Below, one piece after another: positions 17,591-27,042 of a DNA stretch of 47,102 nt. This DNA is from Nostocaceae cyanobacterium (GTDB lineage Bacteria > Cyanobacteriota > Cyanobacteriia > Cyanobacteriales > Nostocaceae). The translations under genes and the position numbers were made by a program. Numbering within the stretch: the stretch's first letter is position 1; the number at the start of each line of letters is the position of its first letter. Below the pieces are notes generated by a model, which was given only the letters and a program-made list of their open reading frames with translations, was not told the origin of the DNA and searched no databases. The stretch covers positions 1 through 47,102 of the forward strand of contig JASJCY010000064.1 of assembly GCA_030065825.1 (NCBI GenBank). The letters run 5' to 3'.

Positions 17591-17700
17591 CCTGCTTTAC
17601 GTAACCGCTCTGTTTCTTGCTGCAACGTTGTTCCACGGGCTGCCAGTTCGGCTTCATATTCAACCATTCTTCTCAGTAGGATTCGTATTGCTGTCTGCAT
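17524..17700 (-). CDS. Candidate 58-residue small protein antisense to recombinase 3' end
   Basis: Open frame of 58 codons on the minus strand, starting ATG at 17700 and ending TAG at 17524, overlapping the last 67 bp of the recombinase gene. The product begins MQTAIRILLRRMVEYEAELA and continues with TLQQETERLRKAGQL, a basic, helix-forming, coiled-coil-like sequence; the last 18 residues, over the overlap, look less protein-like. No clear ribosome-binding site is seen. It could be a small DNA-binding partner such as a recombination directionality factor, or a chance frame. I do not recognise a family. Confidence 0.3.
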   Translation of the reverse strand: MQTAIRILLRRMVEYEAELAARGTTLQQETERLRKAGQLYGMTLNCPLSHQTTDTNSR

Positions 17701-18022
17701 CGTTGTTTCTGTGGCGTTCTACCTTAATTTACTCTTAGGCAGAAAAAATTCTGTTAATCGTGGGCAGATTTGGTTTTGCCCGCATTTTTCATTCCAGGAA
17801 GCACTCAAACAATTCAGCAATTCTTCCATCAACTATTACAATAGGCAAAACGCACCAAAATGTAGACAAAGCTGCTATACAGAGAATATTCCAACTTATC
17901 CAAAAATCAAAAAAACCGATTCCCCAGGGTTCTGCCTTCGGCAGCACGCATTTAAACTACAAAAGCGATCGCACCTCAGATTTCTCTAAAGCGCGATCGC
18001 AAATCTGGCTAAATCATCGCAA
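17591..18022. other. Spacer between recombinase and RTX gene (convergent)
   Basis: 432 bp between two convergent genes. Apart from the small minus-strand frame above it shows HIP1 octamers (near 17966 and 17994) and no obvious hairpin terminator. Frames at 17711-17989 and 17760-18026 overlap one another and resemble nothing. Confidence 0.5.
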
Positions 18023-21000
18023 TTAAACAATCACGAAATTAGCAGTTGTGAGAGTCGTGGTATTCACGCCAGTCAAAGTCGCTAAGACTTCCGTTCCTAA
18101 GAGGATATCATTACCAGAGAAGGACAGATCGCCGAAGGTAAGACCATCAGCTAAACCGATGAAATCGTTACTATTAAAGTCGGTAATGGTATCGGTGCCT
18201 TCACCAGCCGCAAGAACAAAGATATCAGTATGATTACCACCGGTGAGAAGATCGTCACCGAAACCACCCCGGAGGGAATCGCTACCTTGGTCACCCAGTA
18301 AGGTGTCATCACCAGCCCCTCCGGTTAAGAGGTCATTACCTTTACCGCCATTGAGGGTATCGTTACCCAGATCACCCGTTAAGAGGTCATCACCGGTATG
18401 TCCCTCTAAAAAGTCATGTCCTGCACCACCAAAAATTGTATCATTTCCGGCATCGCCATAGAGAAGATCATCACCTTCACCACCATCTACCCAGTCATCG
18501 TGAGAACCGGCTTCAATGTGGTCATTTCCTGAACCACCAAAGATGATATCATCCCCGGAACTGGCGTTAATGTAGTCGTTTCCTGTACCACCATCTAGGA
18601 AATCATTCCCTGAACCACCATAGAGTTCATCATCTCCTTCACCACCATAAAGTTTATCATCTCCCGCTTTCCCATCAAGGATATCATCACTGCCAAGACC
18701 GAAGATTTCGTTATCACCATTATCCCCAATCAGCGTGTCGTTATGCTCTGACCCTTCGATGTTTTCTACGTTGTAGATGCGATCGCCTTTTGCATCTCCA
18801 TTCCGTCCCCAACCGGCTTGGAGGCGAATATATACACCGTCTGTGGAGTTGAAGTAGGAAATGAGGTCTGTGCCGTTGCCTCCGTCCAGGATGTCACTAC
18901 CAGCACCACCAACGAGAGTGTCATCTCCATCGCCACTCTCGATGATATCATCACCGCCAAGACCGAAGATTTCGTTATCGCCATTATCTCCAATCAGCGT
19001 GTCATTATACTCTGATCCTTCAATGTTTTCCACGTTGTAGATGCGATCGCCTTCTGCATCTCCACCCCGTCCCAAACCGAGTGCCAGGGAAACATAAACG
19101 GATTCAGGGGAGTTAAAGTAGGAAATGAGTTCTATGCCGTTGCCTCCGTCGAGAATGTCGCCACCAGCACCACCATAAAGGATATCATTTCCATCGCCAC
19201 CATAAAGGGCATCATCCCCATTTTCACCCCAAAGGGTATCATTGCCACTGTCTCCATAGAGGGAATCGTCGCCTAGTTGACCATTGAGGTAGTCATCGTC
19301 TGCACCGCCACTTATGGAGTCGTTACCTTCATCACCATGGATGGTGTCATTGCCGTCATTTCCGTTGATGGTGTCATCTCCTGCATCACCATAAATCAGG
19401 TCTTCTCCGGTACCACCAAAGATTTCATCATTGCCGTCATTGCCGTTGATGGTGTCATTCCCCGCATCACCGTGAATTAGGTCATTTCCTTCATTTCCGA
19501 AAATGGTATCATTATCTAACCCACCAGAAATGTTGTCATCCCCTAAGTTTCCTTCGATGTAGTCTTGACCCTCATCTCCTGTGATGGTGTCATTTCCTGC
19601 ATCACCGTAGATGGTGTCATTTTGGTCACCACCGGAAATATTATCATCTCCTGCATCGCCATGAATCAGGTCTTCTCCGGTACCACCAAAGATTTCATCA
19701 TTACCTTCATTGCCGTTGATGGTGTCATTTCCTGCATCACCGTGAATTAGGTCATTTCCTTCATTTCCGAAAATGGTATCGTTATCATTACCACCAGAAA
19801 TGTTGTCATCCCCTAAATTTCCTTCGATGTAGTCTTGACCGTCATCTCCTGTGATGGTGTCATCTCCTGCATCACCGTAGATGGTGTCAGTTTGGTCACC
19901 ACCGGAAATATTATCATTCCCTGCATCACCATGAATCAGGTCTTCTCCGGTACCACCAAAGATTTCATCATTGCCGTCATTGCCGTTGATAGTGTCATTT
20001 CCTTCATTTCCGAAAATGGTATCATTATCTAACCCACCAGAAATGTTGTCATCCCCTAAGTTTCCTTCGATGTAGTCTTGACCGTCATCTCCTGTGATGG
20101 TGTCATCTCCTGCATCACCGTAGATGGTGTCAGTTTGGTCACCACCGGAAATATTATCATTCCCTGCATCACCATGAATCAGGTCTTCTCCGGTATCACC
20201 AAAGATTTCATCATTGCCGTCATTGCCATTGATGGTGTCATTTCCTTCATTTCCGAAAATGGTATCATTATCTAAGCCACCAGAAATGTTATCATCACCT
20301 AAGTTTCCTTTGATGTAGTCTTGACCCTCGTCTCCTGTGATGGTGTCATCTCCTGCATCACCGTAGATAGTGTCATTGTCTTGGTTGCCTGTGATATCAT
20401 CTGCACCCCAACCACCATAAATTATATCTTCACCGCTTTCACCTTTTAAGAGGTCATCACCCTCACCGCCGTAGAGAGCATCATTTCCTAAGCCGCCAAG
20501 GAGGGTATCATTATTTTCATTACCGTAGAGGAGGTCATTCCCCACATCACCCTTGAGATAATCATTGCCATACCCACCTTCGAGTTTGTCGTGACCATCT
20601 TCTCCATAGAGAGCATCATCGCCAGATCCGCCAAGGAGGTGATCATTTCCAGACTCCCCATAAAGGTGATCGTTATTTTCATTACCGTAGATGAGGTCAT
20701 TACCTGCTCCACCCTTGAGATAATCATTGCCATACCCGCCTTCGAGTTTGTCATTACCATCTTCACCATAGAGGGCATCATCTCCTGAGCCTCCAACCAA
20801 GTAATCACCATTTTGACCGCCGTAGAGGGTGTCATCTCCTCCTTGACCCTCTAGATAATCCTTACCGGAGCCTCCGTAAAGTTTGTCGTGACCCTCTCCA
20901 CCATATAGCGCATCATTTCCAGAGCCACCATAGAGGGTATCATTGCCATCACCGCCTTCGATTAGGTCATCACCCCGTTGACCATCGAGATAATCATCGC

Positions 21001-24000
21001 CAGAACCCCCTTCGAGTTTGTCGTTATCATCTCCGCCATACAGGGTATCATCTCCAGAGCCACCAATGAGTTGGTCATTATTGTAACCTCCATAGAGTCG
21101 GTCATTACCCCCTTCACCATTGAGATAATCATTTCCAGAACCCCCTTCGAGGGTGTCATTCCCATCTCCACCGTAGAGGGCATCATCTCCAGAACCACCA
21201 AGGAGGCGATCGTTATTTTCATTACCGTAGAGGAGGTCATTCCCCCCTTCACCATCAAGATAATCATTGCCAGAACCCCCTTCGAGTCTGTCATCATCAT
21301 CTCCGCCATAGAGATCATCACTGCCAGAACTACCTTCGAGTTTGTCCTTACCACTTCCGCCATAGAGTAGATCGTCGCCATCACCACCAATGAGGTTATC
21401 ATTACCCCCGTTACCATAAAGGGTATCATTGCCGCCCTCGCCGTTATAACCATCATCGCCGTCACCCAAGGATTGAGATTGAGACCAGTTTGGATCATTA
21501 GCAGTGAATGTTTCTTTGATTATTTCAGTGATCCACTTGAAAGCACTTTTCACTGCGTTTTTGATCTCTCGCGTTCCGGTCTCAAAGACATTGCTGATAA
21601 AGTTGATACCAGAATCCCAGACTCCTCCTAAAGCATCCAAGGTATCTGATGCAATCCCGACTGTTTCATTCCAGCTTTGAGCAGCAAACTCAACGGTATC
21701 ATTAAAGGTATCAACAAATGCCTCAACAACTTGACCACCGCCTAGTTGAGAAAATACAGCTTCCGCCAAATCATCAATGCTGTTGAGGTCATTGAGGCTG
21801 CCGTTAATGGTTTGTCCACTAACGGTGAGAGCATAGCTGGGAATGGGGTTAGTAACTGGGATGTTAATACTTAAATCAGCATCTAATTGACCGAAAACTG
21901 GAATATCTAAGGCGATGCCAGTATTCAAGGAGAAATTATCATTGGTAATTGTAGCATCTGCCTCAACTTCTTGACCGAAGAAGTTGAGCATCCCACCCAA
22001 ATTGACAACACCATTCTCCTGGGTAATTTCCACATTGGTAAAGTTAAGAACCTCGAATAAACTCAGTTCTTCAACATTAAAGCCAGACGAGGAGATATCA
22101 AAATTAGCTACGCCTGCATCCCAACCTAAAATGGATAATTGTCCATCCCCTTGGAAATACTGTTCATCGACACCCACTTTAAGGTCAAGATTCAAATCCG
22201 TATTAGTATCGCCAGAAAGTGGGTCGTTTACTCCGGAAATATTGACAATACCCCCGATATTAATTTCAGGAACAGTCAAGGAGAAATTCCCCGGGCTGAT
22301 GGAAGCATTAGCTGCTAAATCTTCACCAAATAAGTTGAGATTTCCGCCCATATTGACCACATCATTGGTGCGGGTAACTTCCACATCGGTCAATTTCAGA
22401 ACTTCTAATAAACTAAATTCCTCAATAAAGAAACCAGAAGAAGAGATTTCAAAATTCGCTTGACCCACATCCAAACCAGCAACGGTTAACACCCCATCCC
22501 CTCGGAAATATTGCTCATCTGGGGTAATGGCTAAGTCAAGATTCAAATCGGTATTGATTCCCCCAGAAAGTGCGGTGTCCAGACCCCCAAGCCGGAAAAC
22601 GCCCTCGACGTTAATCTCAGGAATCGTCAAGGAGAATTTCCCTGGGCTGATGGTGGCATTTGCTTCTGCATCTTGACCAAAGAATTCGAGATTGCCTCCC
22701 AGATTGACCACATCATTGGTGCGGGTCACTTCCACATCGGTCAATTTCAGCAGTTCTAATAAGCTAAATTCCTCAATGAAAATACCAGAGGGGGAGATTT
22801 CAAAATTCATCTTGCCCACATCTAAACCTGAGATGTTTAACAGACCATCTCCTCGGAAATACTGTTCATCAAGACCCACTTTGAGATCCAGATTCAAATC
22901 CGTATCAGTCTCGCCAGAAACCGGGTCTTCAACTCCTGAATCAGTCCCATCAGAAACCGGGTCTTCAACTCCTGAATTATTCTCGCCAGCAACCGGGTCT
23001 TCAACTCCTGAAATTGTTAACAATCCTAGATTAGCGAAATCAATTTTAGGGATTCTTAAGAATCCTTCTACACTGGGAAGGGGAGACAGATTAGCATTTA
23101 AGCCAAGTAATCCTACTGCTCCCCATAGTTCTACTCGAGCATTGATCCCAAAACCAGGTTCAACAGTATCTTGGGCAATTGTGACTTCATCAGTAATAAT
23201 TTGAATCAGTGGATCGATGGTTGCCTCTAGAACATCGATCTCTTCTTCGAGAATCTCGATCGCTTCTTGCGTCAAATTACCATTCTCTATTTGTTCCTTG
23301 CGTTTTTCAATTAATGAAAATGCATCAATTGCATCCTGTTCTAACTCTTTAATTTCTTGTTGTATAGCTTGGATCTCTGCTTGGGGTGCGTTTTGGTTCT
23401 GTTTTTCAGCAAGAAGTAATTGTTGCCTTTGGATCAGAGCGTCAATTCCTTCGTTTTCGTCAAGATTATCAGTCGAAACAAAATTGGCAGCTAGAATAGT
23501 ATTATCTATTAAGTCTAAGGCATTTTCAATCAAGTCGAGATGTTTTGCTCCCTGTTTCAAAGCATAGTCCACAAATACACTTGCGCTTGGACCGAATAAC
23601 ATCATGGTTAGAAGCTGACGCAAATTGAATTGCTCGAAAGTTGTTAGTTCTAAAGCAAACTGCTGAGGTTTCTCAATATCAACACTCTTAAGCATTTTGA
23701 AGTTATAATCCCCAAACTTCAAATCTCCTATAAAGCCAATACGGGAGGGGGTTGGAGCAGGGCTGCCTAGTATCCACTCCCCTCCTAGAGCAATAGCCAC
23801 GTTTCGTAATTCTGAATCCGGTAAACTAAAAGGATTTTCCCAAGCACCACCAGGAACTAACGTAGGTTTCCCGTCTTCCTGTATTTCTATTGTACCGTCT
23901 TCGTTTCTTTTTTCTGTGAGAGTCCGAACTTGAAACGCGCCTTCAAGGTCAACGGATGGTTTTTCTGCTCCAGTTTCAAAGCCACCTGATATACTTCCAA

Positions 24001-26566
24001 AAAGGTCTAGAGTGGGTTCATCATCTTTAGTCGGATCGTAGCCTTCTAAACGCAGATTTCCTTCAACGCCTAGCTTCAATTCTGTTTTTATCCCTGCTTT
24101 TAAACCAACATTAACAGCGGCTTTGTTAAATCTGATATCAAAATCTCCAGGAATGGGGAATAAACTGAAGTCACCCTGTATTAAACTATCTGCACCGATC
24201 ACCAATTGTTGATCTGGCTTACCCATGTTTTCTATGCCCATTCCCAAATGAAGGGCTGCGGTGTCTATACCTATTTCCTTGAACCACTTGAAAATAGATT
24301 TAGAGTCGTCTTGAATACTCCCCACATCTAAAACACCAACGGCGTTGACCCCCATAGGAAGATCAATGAAACCCAAGGTGCCATGTTCATAGCCTTCTAT
24401 TTCTTTGGTCGCCACCATGAATTCGGCACTGCTGATCGGAATGTCGATATATTGGATAGCTGAGTCTAGGAATGAGAATGAGGGGGTGAGATCACTTAGG
24501 TAAAAATCCTCTACCTTGGCGATCGCCAAGATGCTTCCTAAGTCTTCGCTCGCTTGATTTTCTCCATCTTGATTGTTGTTAGATGTGCTCTCTTCATCGG
24601 ATGCACTGGAACTACCGGAAGAACTTGTGTCATCGGATGTACTGGAACTACCGGAAGAACTTGTCCCATCGGATGTACTGGAACTACCGGAAGAACTTGT
24701 CCCATCGGATGTACTGGAACTACCGGAAGAGCTTGTCCCATCGGATGTATTGGAACTACCGGAAGAACTTGTCCCATCGGATGTATTGGAACTACCGGAA
24801 GAGCTTGTCCCATCGGATGTACTGGAACTACCGGAAGAACTTGTATCATCTGATGCACTGGAACTACCGGAAGAACTTGTATCATCTGATGCACTGGAGC
24901 TACCGGAAGAACTTGTGTCATCGGATGCACTGGAGCTACCGGAAGAACTTGTGTCATCGGATGCACTGGAGCTACCGGAAGAACTTGTGTCATCGGATGC
25001 ACTGGAGCTACCGGAAGAACTTGTATCATCGGATGCACTGGAGCTACCGGAAGAACTTGTATCATCGGATGCACTGGAGCTACCGGAAGAACTTGTATCA
25101 TCGGATGTACTAGAACTACCGGAAGAACTTGTATCATCGGATGTACTAGAACTACCGGAAGAACTTGTATCATCGGATGTACTAGAACTACCGGAAGAAC
25201 TTGTGTCATCGGATGCACTGGAGCTACCGGAAGAACTTGTGTCATCGGATGCACTGGAGCTACCGGAAGAACTTGTGTCATCGGATGCACTGGAGCTACC
25301 GGAAGAACTTGTATCATCGGATGTACTAGAACTACCGGAAGAACTTGTCCCATCGGAACCAACGATTAGGTTACCGAGAATTTTTGCCAAGAGACTTTGC
25401 CCCCCCTGGTCTTCCTTTTTTCCATCACTGTTTGTCTTTTCCTTGTCAGGTAAATAGTAAATTAGTTGGAGGCTGAACGTCGTTGCATTTTCGTCAAACT
25501 TCTCTGAATTTATGTCAATATATTTTTCTAAATTATCTATGCTTTGTTGGTCATTCAATTGATATAATAACCCTGCCTTGATCTGTTCCAAATCTTCTTG
25601 GCTAATCTGTTGCCCAAAAGGTAATTCGTCACGAATTAATTTCCCTGAGATGGTAATCCCAAATTCTCCTAAGTTCTTTTCATAGATTTCAATTGTCGGT
25701 TGATAGAAAATAGCCTGACTTCCAGGTAGTTGCTCTACGGAATCGCCCAAAACACCCAGTATGGCACCATCAGCCAATGTTTCTAAATTGCCTACGACTG
25801 GTATCTCTAAAGATGGAGTAAGTCCTGTCATATCAAAGACAAAGGGCTTTGTGTAAGAGACTGCAAACCTAACTTCATTATTACGTTCTGGGTTTCTATA
25901 GAGCTCAAACTTAATATTATTTTTTTCTGCCTCTTCTAGTAGAGATGTAATTCCTTCCGCTTCATTAGCTAAGAAGCCTCTCACAAATTCAGGAATGGCT
26001 TCATATATCTCATTCAGAATATCATCATCGGTGATAGTGTAAGTGATTTGATCATCTAACACGCCAGGATAGGTGGCACAGACTTCTGGGGTAAAAGCAG
26101 AAACAAATTGTCCTTCACCTAAAGTAACTTCAAGATTCCAATCTCCACCTTGCAAGACATTTCCGGTTAAGGTTCGAGAAGCGGCAATATTGGCTTGAGT
26201 AATGTTGTGTAGCTTAGTGAGAAATTCTTCGCCAGCGTCTCCCGCAGCGACCTTACAACCGTAGAGTAAAATCTCTGAAACTGACCAAGATTGTAAGACG
26301 TTGGTGTAGCGTTTGAGGGTATCTAGGTTCAGTTGGGCATTTCCCAAATACAAACATCCCGGCGCACCATGAGAAATAATATGAATAGTAGTAACTTGAC
26401 CTTGATATTGCCCTAAAGTCTCGCTAATTTGGACAACTCCATCTTGATCGGGTTGGAGAAGAACTACCTCTACCCCCTCAATAACCCCAGAAACTAACTG
26501 TTCTTGTGCCTCTAGGCTAGAATCCACAAATGCTATTGAGCGCAAATTATGTTGTGTATTTTTCAT
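18023..26566 (-). CDS. Giant RTX/DUF4347 secreted adhesin-like protein (element cargo)
   Basis: Protein of 2847 residues filling 78% of the element. Residues ~8-170 form a DUF4347 domain with HIISHG (H66) and LLYGCK (C104), a His/Cys arrangement reminiscent of caspase-like peptidases. A Ser/Asp-rich stalk at ~405-658 consists of 21 copies of a 12-residue unit (SSSGSSSASDDT type). The middle has a coiled coil (~1035-1130) and three related ~110-residue repeats (TDLNLDL...EEFSLLE...GGNL; ~1225-1555). Residues ~1700-2775 are RTX calcium-binding nonapeptides (GGxGxDxLxG), and the tail (DTITDFNSNDFIGLADGL...) is typical of type I secretion substrates. There is no Sec signal. It is probably a calcium-folded surface or extracellular protein; target unknown. 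No hlyB/hlyD transporter is in the window. Base composition is not obviously foreign. Confidence 0.88.
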   Translation of the reverse strand: MKNTQHNLRSIAFVDSSLEAQEQLVSGVIEGVEVVLLQPDQDGVVQISETLGQYQGQVTTIHIISHGAPGCLYLGNAQLNLDTLKRYTNVLQSWSVSEILLYGCKVAAGDAGEEFLTKLHNITQANIAASRTLTGNVLQGGDWNLEVTLGEGQFVSAFTPEVCATYPGVLDDQITYTITDDDILNEIYEAIPEFVRGFLANEAEGITSLLEEAEKNNIKFELYRNPERNNEVRFAVSYTKPFVFDMTGLTPSLEIPVVGNLETLADGAILGVLGDSVEQLPGSQAIFYQPTIEIYEKNLGEFGITISGKLIRDELPFGQQISQEDLEQIKAGLLYQLNDQQSIDNLEKYIDINSEKFDENATTFSLQLIYYLPDKEKTNSDGKKEDQGGQSLLAKILGNLIVGSDGTSSSGSSSTSDDTSSSGSSSASDDTSSSGSSSASDDTSSSGSSSASDDTSSSGSSSTSDDTSSSGSSSTSDDTSSSGSSSTSDDTSSSGSSSASDDTSSSGSSSASDDTSSSGSSSASDDTSSSGSSSASDDTSSSGSSSASDDTSSSGSSSASDDTSSSGSSSASDDTSSSGSSSTSDGTSSSGSSNTSDGTSSSGSSNTSDGTSSSGSSSTSDGTSSSGSSSTSDGTSSSGSSSTSDDTSSSGSSSASDEESTSNNNQDGENQASEDLGSILAIAKVEDFYLSDLTPSFSFLDSAIQYIDIPISSAEFMVATKEIEGYEHGTLGFIDLPMGVNAVGVLDVGSIQDDSKSIFKWFKEIGIDTAALHLGMGIENMGKPDQQLVIGADSLIQGDFSLFPIPGDFDIRFNKAAVNVGLKAGIKTELKLGVEGNLRLEGYDPTKDDEPTLDLFGSISGGFETGAEKPSVDLEGAFQVRTLTEKRNEDGTIEIQEDGKPTLVPGGAWENPFSLPDSELRNVAIALGGEWILGSPAPTPSRIGFIGDLKFGDYNFKMLKSVDIEKPQQFALELTTFEQFNLRQLLTMMLFGPSASVFVDYALKQGAKHLDLIENALDLIDNTILAANFVSTDNLDENEGIDALIQRQQLLLAEKQNQNAPQAEIQAIQQEIKELEQDAIDAFSLIEKRKEQIENGNLTQEAIEILEEEIDVLEATIDPLIQIITDEVTIAQDTVEPGFGINARVELWGAVGLLGLNANLSPLPSVEGFLRIPKIDFANLGLLTISGVEDPVAGENNSGVEDPVSDGTDSGVEDPVSGETDTDLNLDLKVGLDEQYFRGDGLLNISGLDVGKMNFEISPSGIFIEEFSLLELLKLTDVEVTRTNDVVNLGGNLEFFGQDAEANATISPGKFSLTIPEINVEGVFRLGGLDTALSGGINTDLNLDLAITPDEQYFRGDGVLTVAGLDVGQANFEISSSGFFIEEFSLLEVLKLTDVEVTRTNDVVNMGGNLNLFGEDLAANASISPGNFSLTVPEINIGGIVNISGVNDPLSGDTNTDLNLDLKVGVDEQYFQGDGQLSILGWDAGVANFDISSSGFNVEELSLFEVLNFTNVEITQENGVVNLGGMLNFFGQEVEADATITNDNFSLNTGIALDIPVFGQLDADLSINIPVTNPIPSYALTVSGQTINGSLNDLNSIDDLAEAVFSQLGGGQVVEAFVDTFNDTVEFAAQSWNETVGIASDTLDALGGVWDSGINFISNVFETGTREIKNAVKSAFKWITEIIKETFTANDPNWSQSQSLGDGDDGYNGEGGNDTLYGNGGNDNLIGGDGDDLLYGGSGKDKLEGSSGSDDLYGGDDDDRLEGGSGNDYLDGEGGNDLLYGNENNDRLLGGSGDDALYGGDGNDTLEGGSGNDYLNGEGGNDRLYGGYNNDQLIGGSGDDTLYGGDDNDKLEGGSGDDYLDGQRGDDLIEGGDGNDTLYGGSGNDALYGGEGHDKLYGGSGKDYLEGQGGDDTLYGGQNGDYLVGGSGDDALYGEDGNDKLEGGYGNDYLKGGAGNDLIYGNENNDHLYGESGNDHLLGGSGDDALYGEDGHDKLEGGYGNDYLKGDVGNDLLYGNENNDTLLGGLGNDALYGGEGDDLLKGESGEDIIYGGWGADDITGNQDNDTIYGDAGDDTITGDEGQDYIKGNLGDDNISGGLDNDTIFGNEGNDTINGNDGNDEIFGDTGEDLIHGDAGNDNISGGDQTDTIYGDAGDDTITGDDGQDYIEGNLGDDNISGGLDNDTIFGNEGNDTINGNDGNDEIFGGTGEDLIHGDAGNDNISGGDQTDTIYGDAGDDTITGDDGQDYIEGNLGDDNISGGNDNDTIFGNEGNDLIHGDAGNDTINGNEGNDEIFGGTGEDLIHGDAGDDNISGGDQNDTIYGDAGNDTITGDEGQDYIEGNLGDDNISGGLDNDTIFGNEGNDLIHGDAGNDTINGNDGNDEIFGGTGEDLIYGDAGDDTINGNDGNDTIHGDEGNDSISGGADDDYLNGQLGDDSLYGDSGNDTLWGENGDDALYGGDGNDILYGGAGGDILDGGNGIELISYFNSPESVYVSLALGLGRGGDAEGDRIYNVENIEGSEYNDTLIGDNGDNEIFGLGGDDIIESGDGDDTLVGGAGSDILDGGNGTDLISYFNSTDGVYIRLQAGWGRNGDAKGDRIYNVENIEGSEHNDTLIGDNGDNEIFGLGSDDILDGKAGDDKLYGGEGDDELYGGSGNDFLDGGTGNDYINASSGDDIIFGGSGNDHIEAGSHDDWVDGGEGDDLLYGDAGNDTIFGGAGHDFLEGHTGDDLLTGDLGNDTLNGGKGNDLLTGGAGDDTLLGDQGSDSLRGGFGDDLLTGGNHTDIFVLAAGEGTDTITDFNSNDFIGLADGLTFGDLSFSGNDILLGTEVLATLTGVNTTTLTTANFVIV
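18150..21470 (-). repeat. RTX nonapeptide-coding repeat tract
   Basis: About 3.3 kb of 27-bp-based repeats coding GGxGxDxLxG units. It includes longer duplicated modules: NDTIFGNEGND...GEDLIHGDAGNDNISGG-type blocks recur several times between about 19330 and 20400, and a ~250-bp module ending ENIEGSE..NDTLIGDN recurs at about 18660-18890 and 18930-19140. Such arrays are prone to recombination and assembly error. Confidence 0.8.
24592..25350 (-). repeat. 36-bp minisatellite coding the Ser/Asp stalk (21 units)
   Basis: Twenty-one consecutive 36-bp units coding SSSGSSS(A/T)SD(D/G)T. Variation is limited to a few codons (A/T, S/N, D/G). All units stay in frame, and because 36 is a multiple of 3, unit gain or loss would only change stalk length. 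The array is open in several frames on both strands, which explains long spurious open frames here. Confidence 0.9.
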
Positions 26567-27042
26567 AGGTATTTACGGGGTAAGCTAACTCAAATCGAGG
26601 TGTTTTGACAAACACAATCTTAATGTTAATTTTTTTTATTACTTTTTTTATCCGTACCTTTACTGAGAAAACGTAAATAGTTTGTAAGTGAATGTGAATT
26701 AAATTCTAAATTCTCGATAAAATGGGTTGACATACCTGACTTTTCACGGTACATCCTCAGAGTAGAAGTTCCCGCAGGGTGATGAGTATTGCGCTTTTCA
26801 GTTGAGTGTAGACGCAAAGCGGCTTCTCGTAGAGTGGTACACAATAAAACCTCACCCCCTTCCCCTCTCCTACCCTACGGGAAGCCACTCCGTGTCTATA
26901 GCAAGGAGAGGGGTGGCTTTAGCCGGGGTGAGGTTAAGCCTGTATTACACCCAACTGAAAACTGCTGTATTGCGAATTGGTATTATAAACATAAGACTTC
27001 ACGGGGTGACAATATAGCTAAAAATAGTCCCATCGCCAAACT
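26567..27042. promoter_or_regulatory. Right-end region of the element upstream of the RTX gene
   Basis: Non-coding stretch between the RTX start codon (minus strand) and the right attachment site. It should contain the RTX promoter. After excision this DNA would be joined to the 46 bp preceding the recombinase and become the divergent control region of the circle. It contains the inverted-repeat element at 26795-26962. Confidence 0.5.
26795..26962. repeat. Small inverted-repeat (MITE-like) element
   Basis: TTTTCAGTTGAGTGTA near 26795 is inverted at about 26945-26962 (TTACACCCAACTGAAAA). The interior has an imperfect stem with AACCTCACCCC / GGGGTGAGGTT and CCCCTCTCC / GGAGAGGGG. It is nested within the coxA element. 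Confidence 0.65.

Noticed and set aside
24592-25350. Possible CRISPR array from 36-bp periodicity
   Set aside because: No spacers, and it is in frame within a coding sequence.
24538-25457. Long open frames on both strands over the 36-bp array
   Set aside because: Shadows of the repeat unit, which lacks stop codons in several frames; the RTX frame is the one continuous with recognisable domains.
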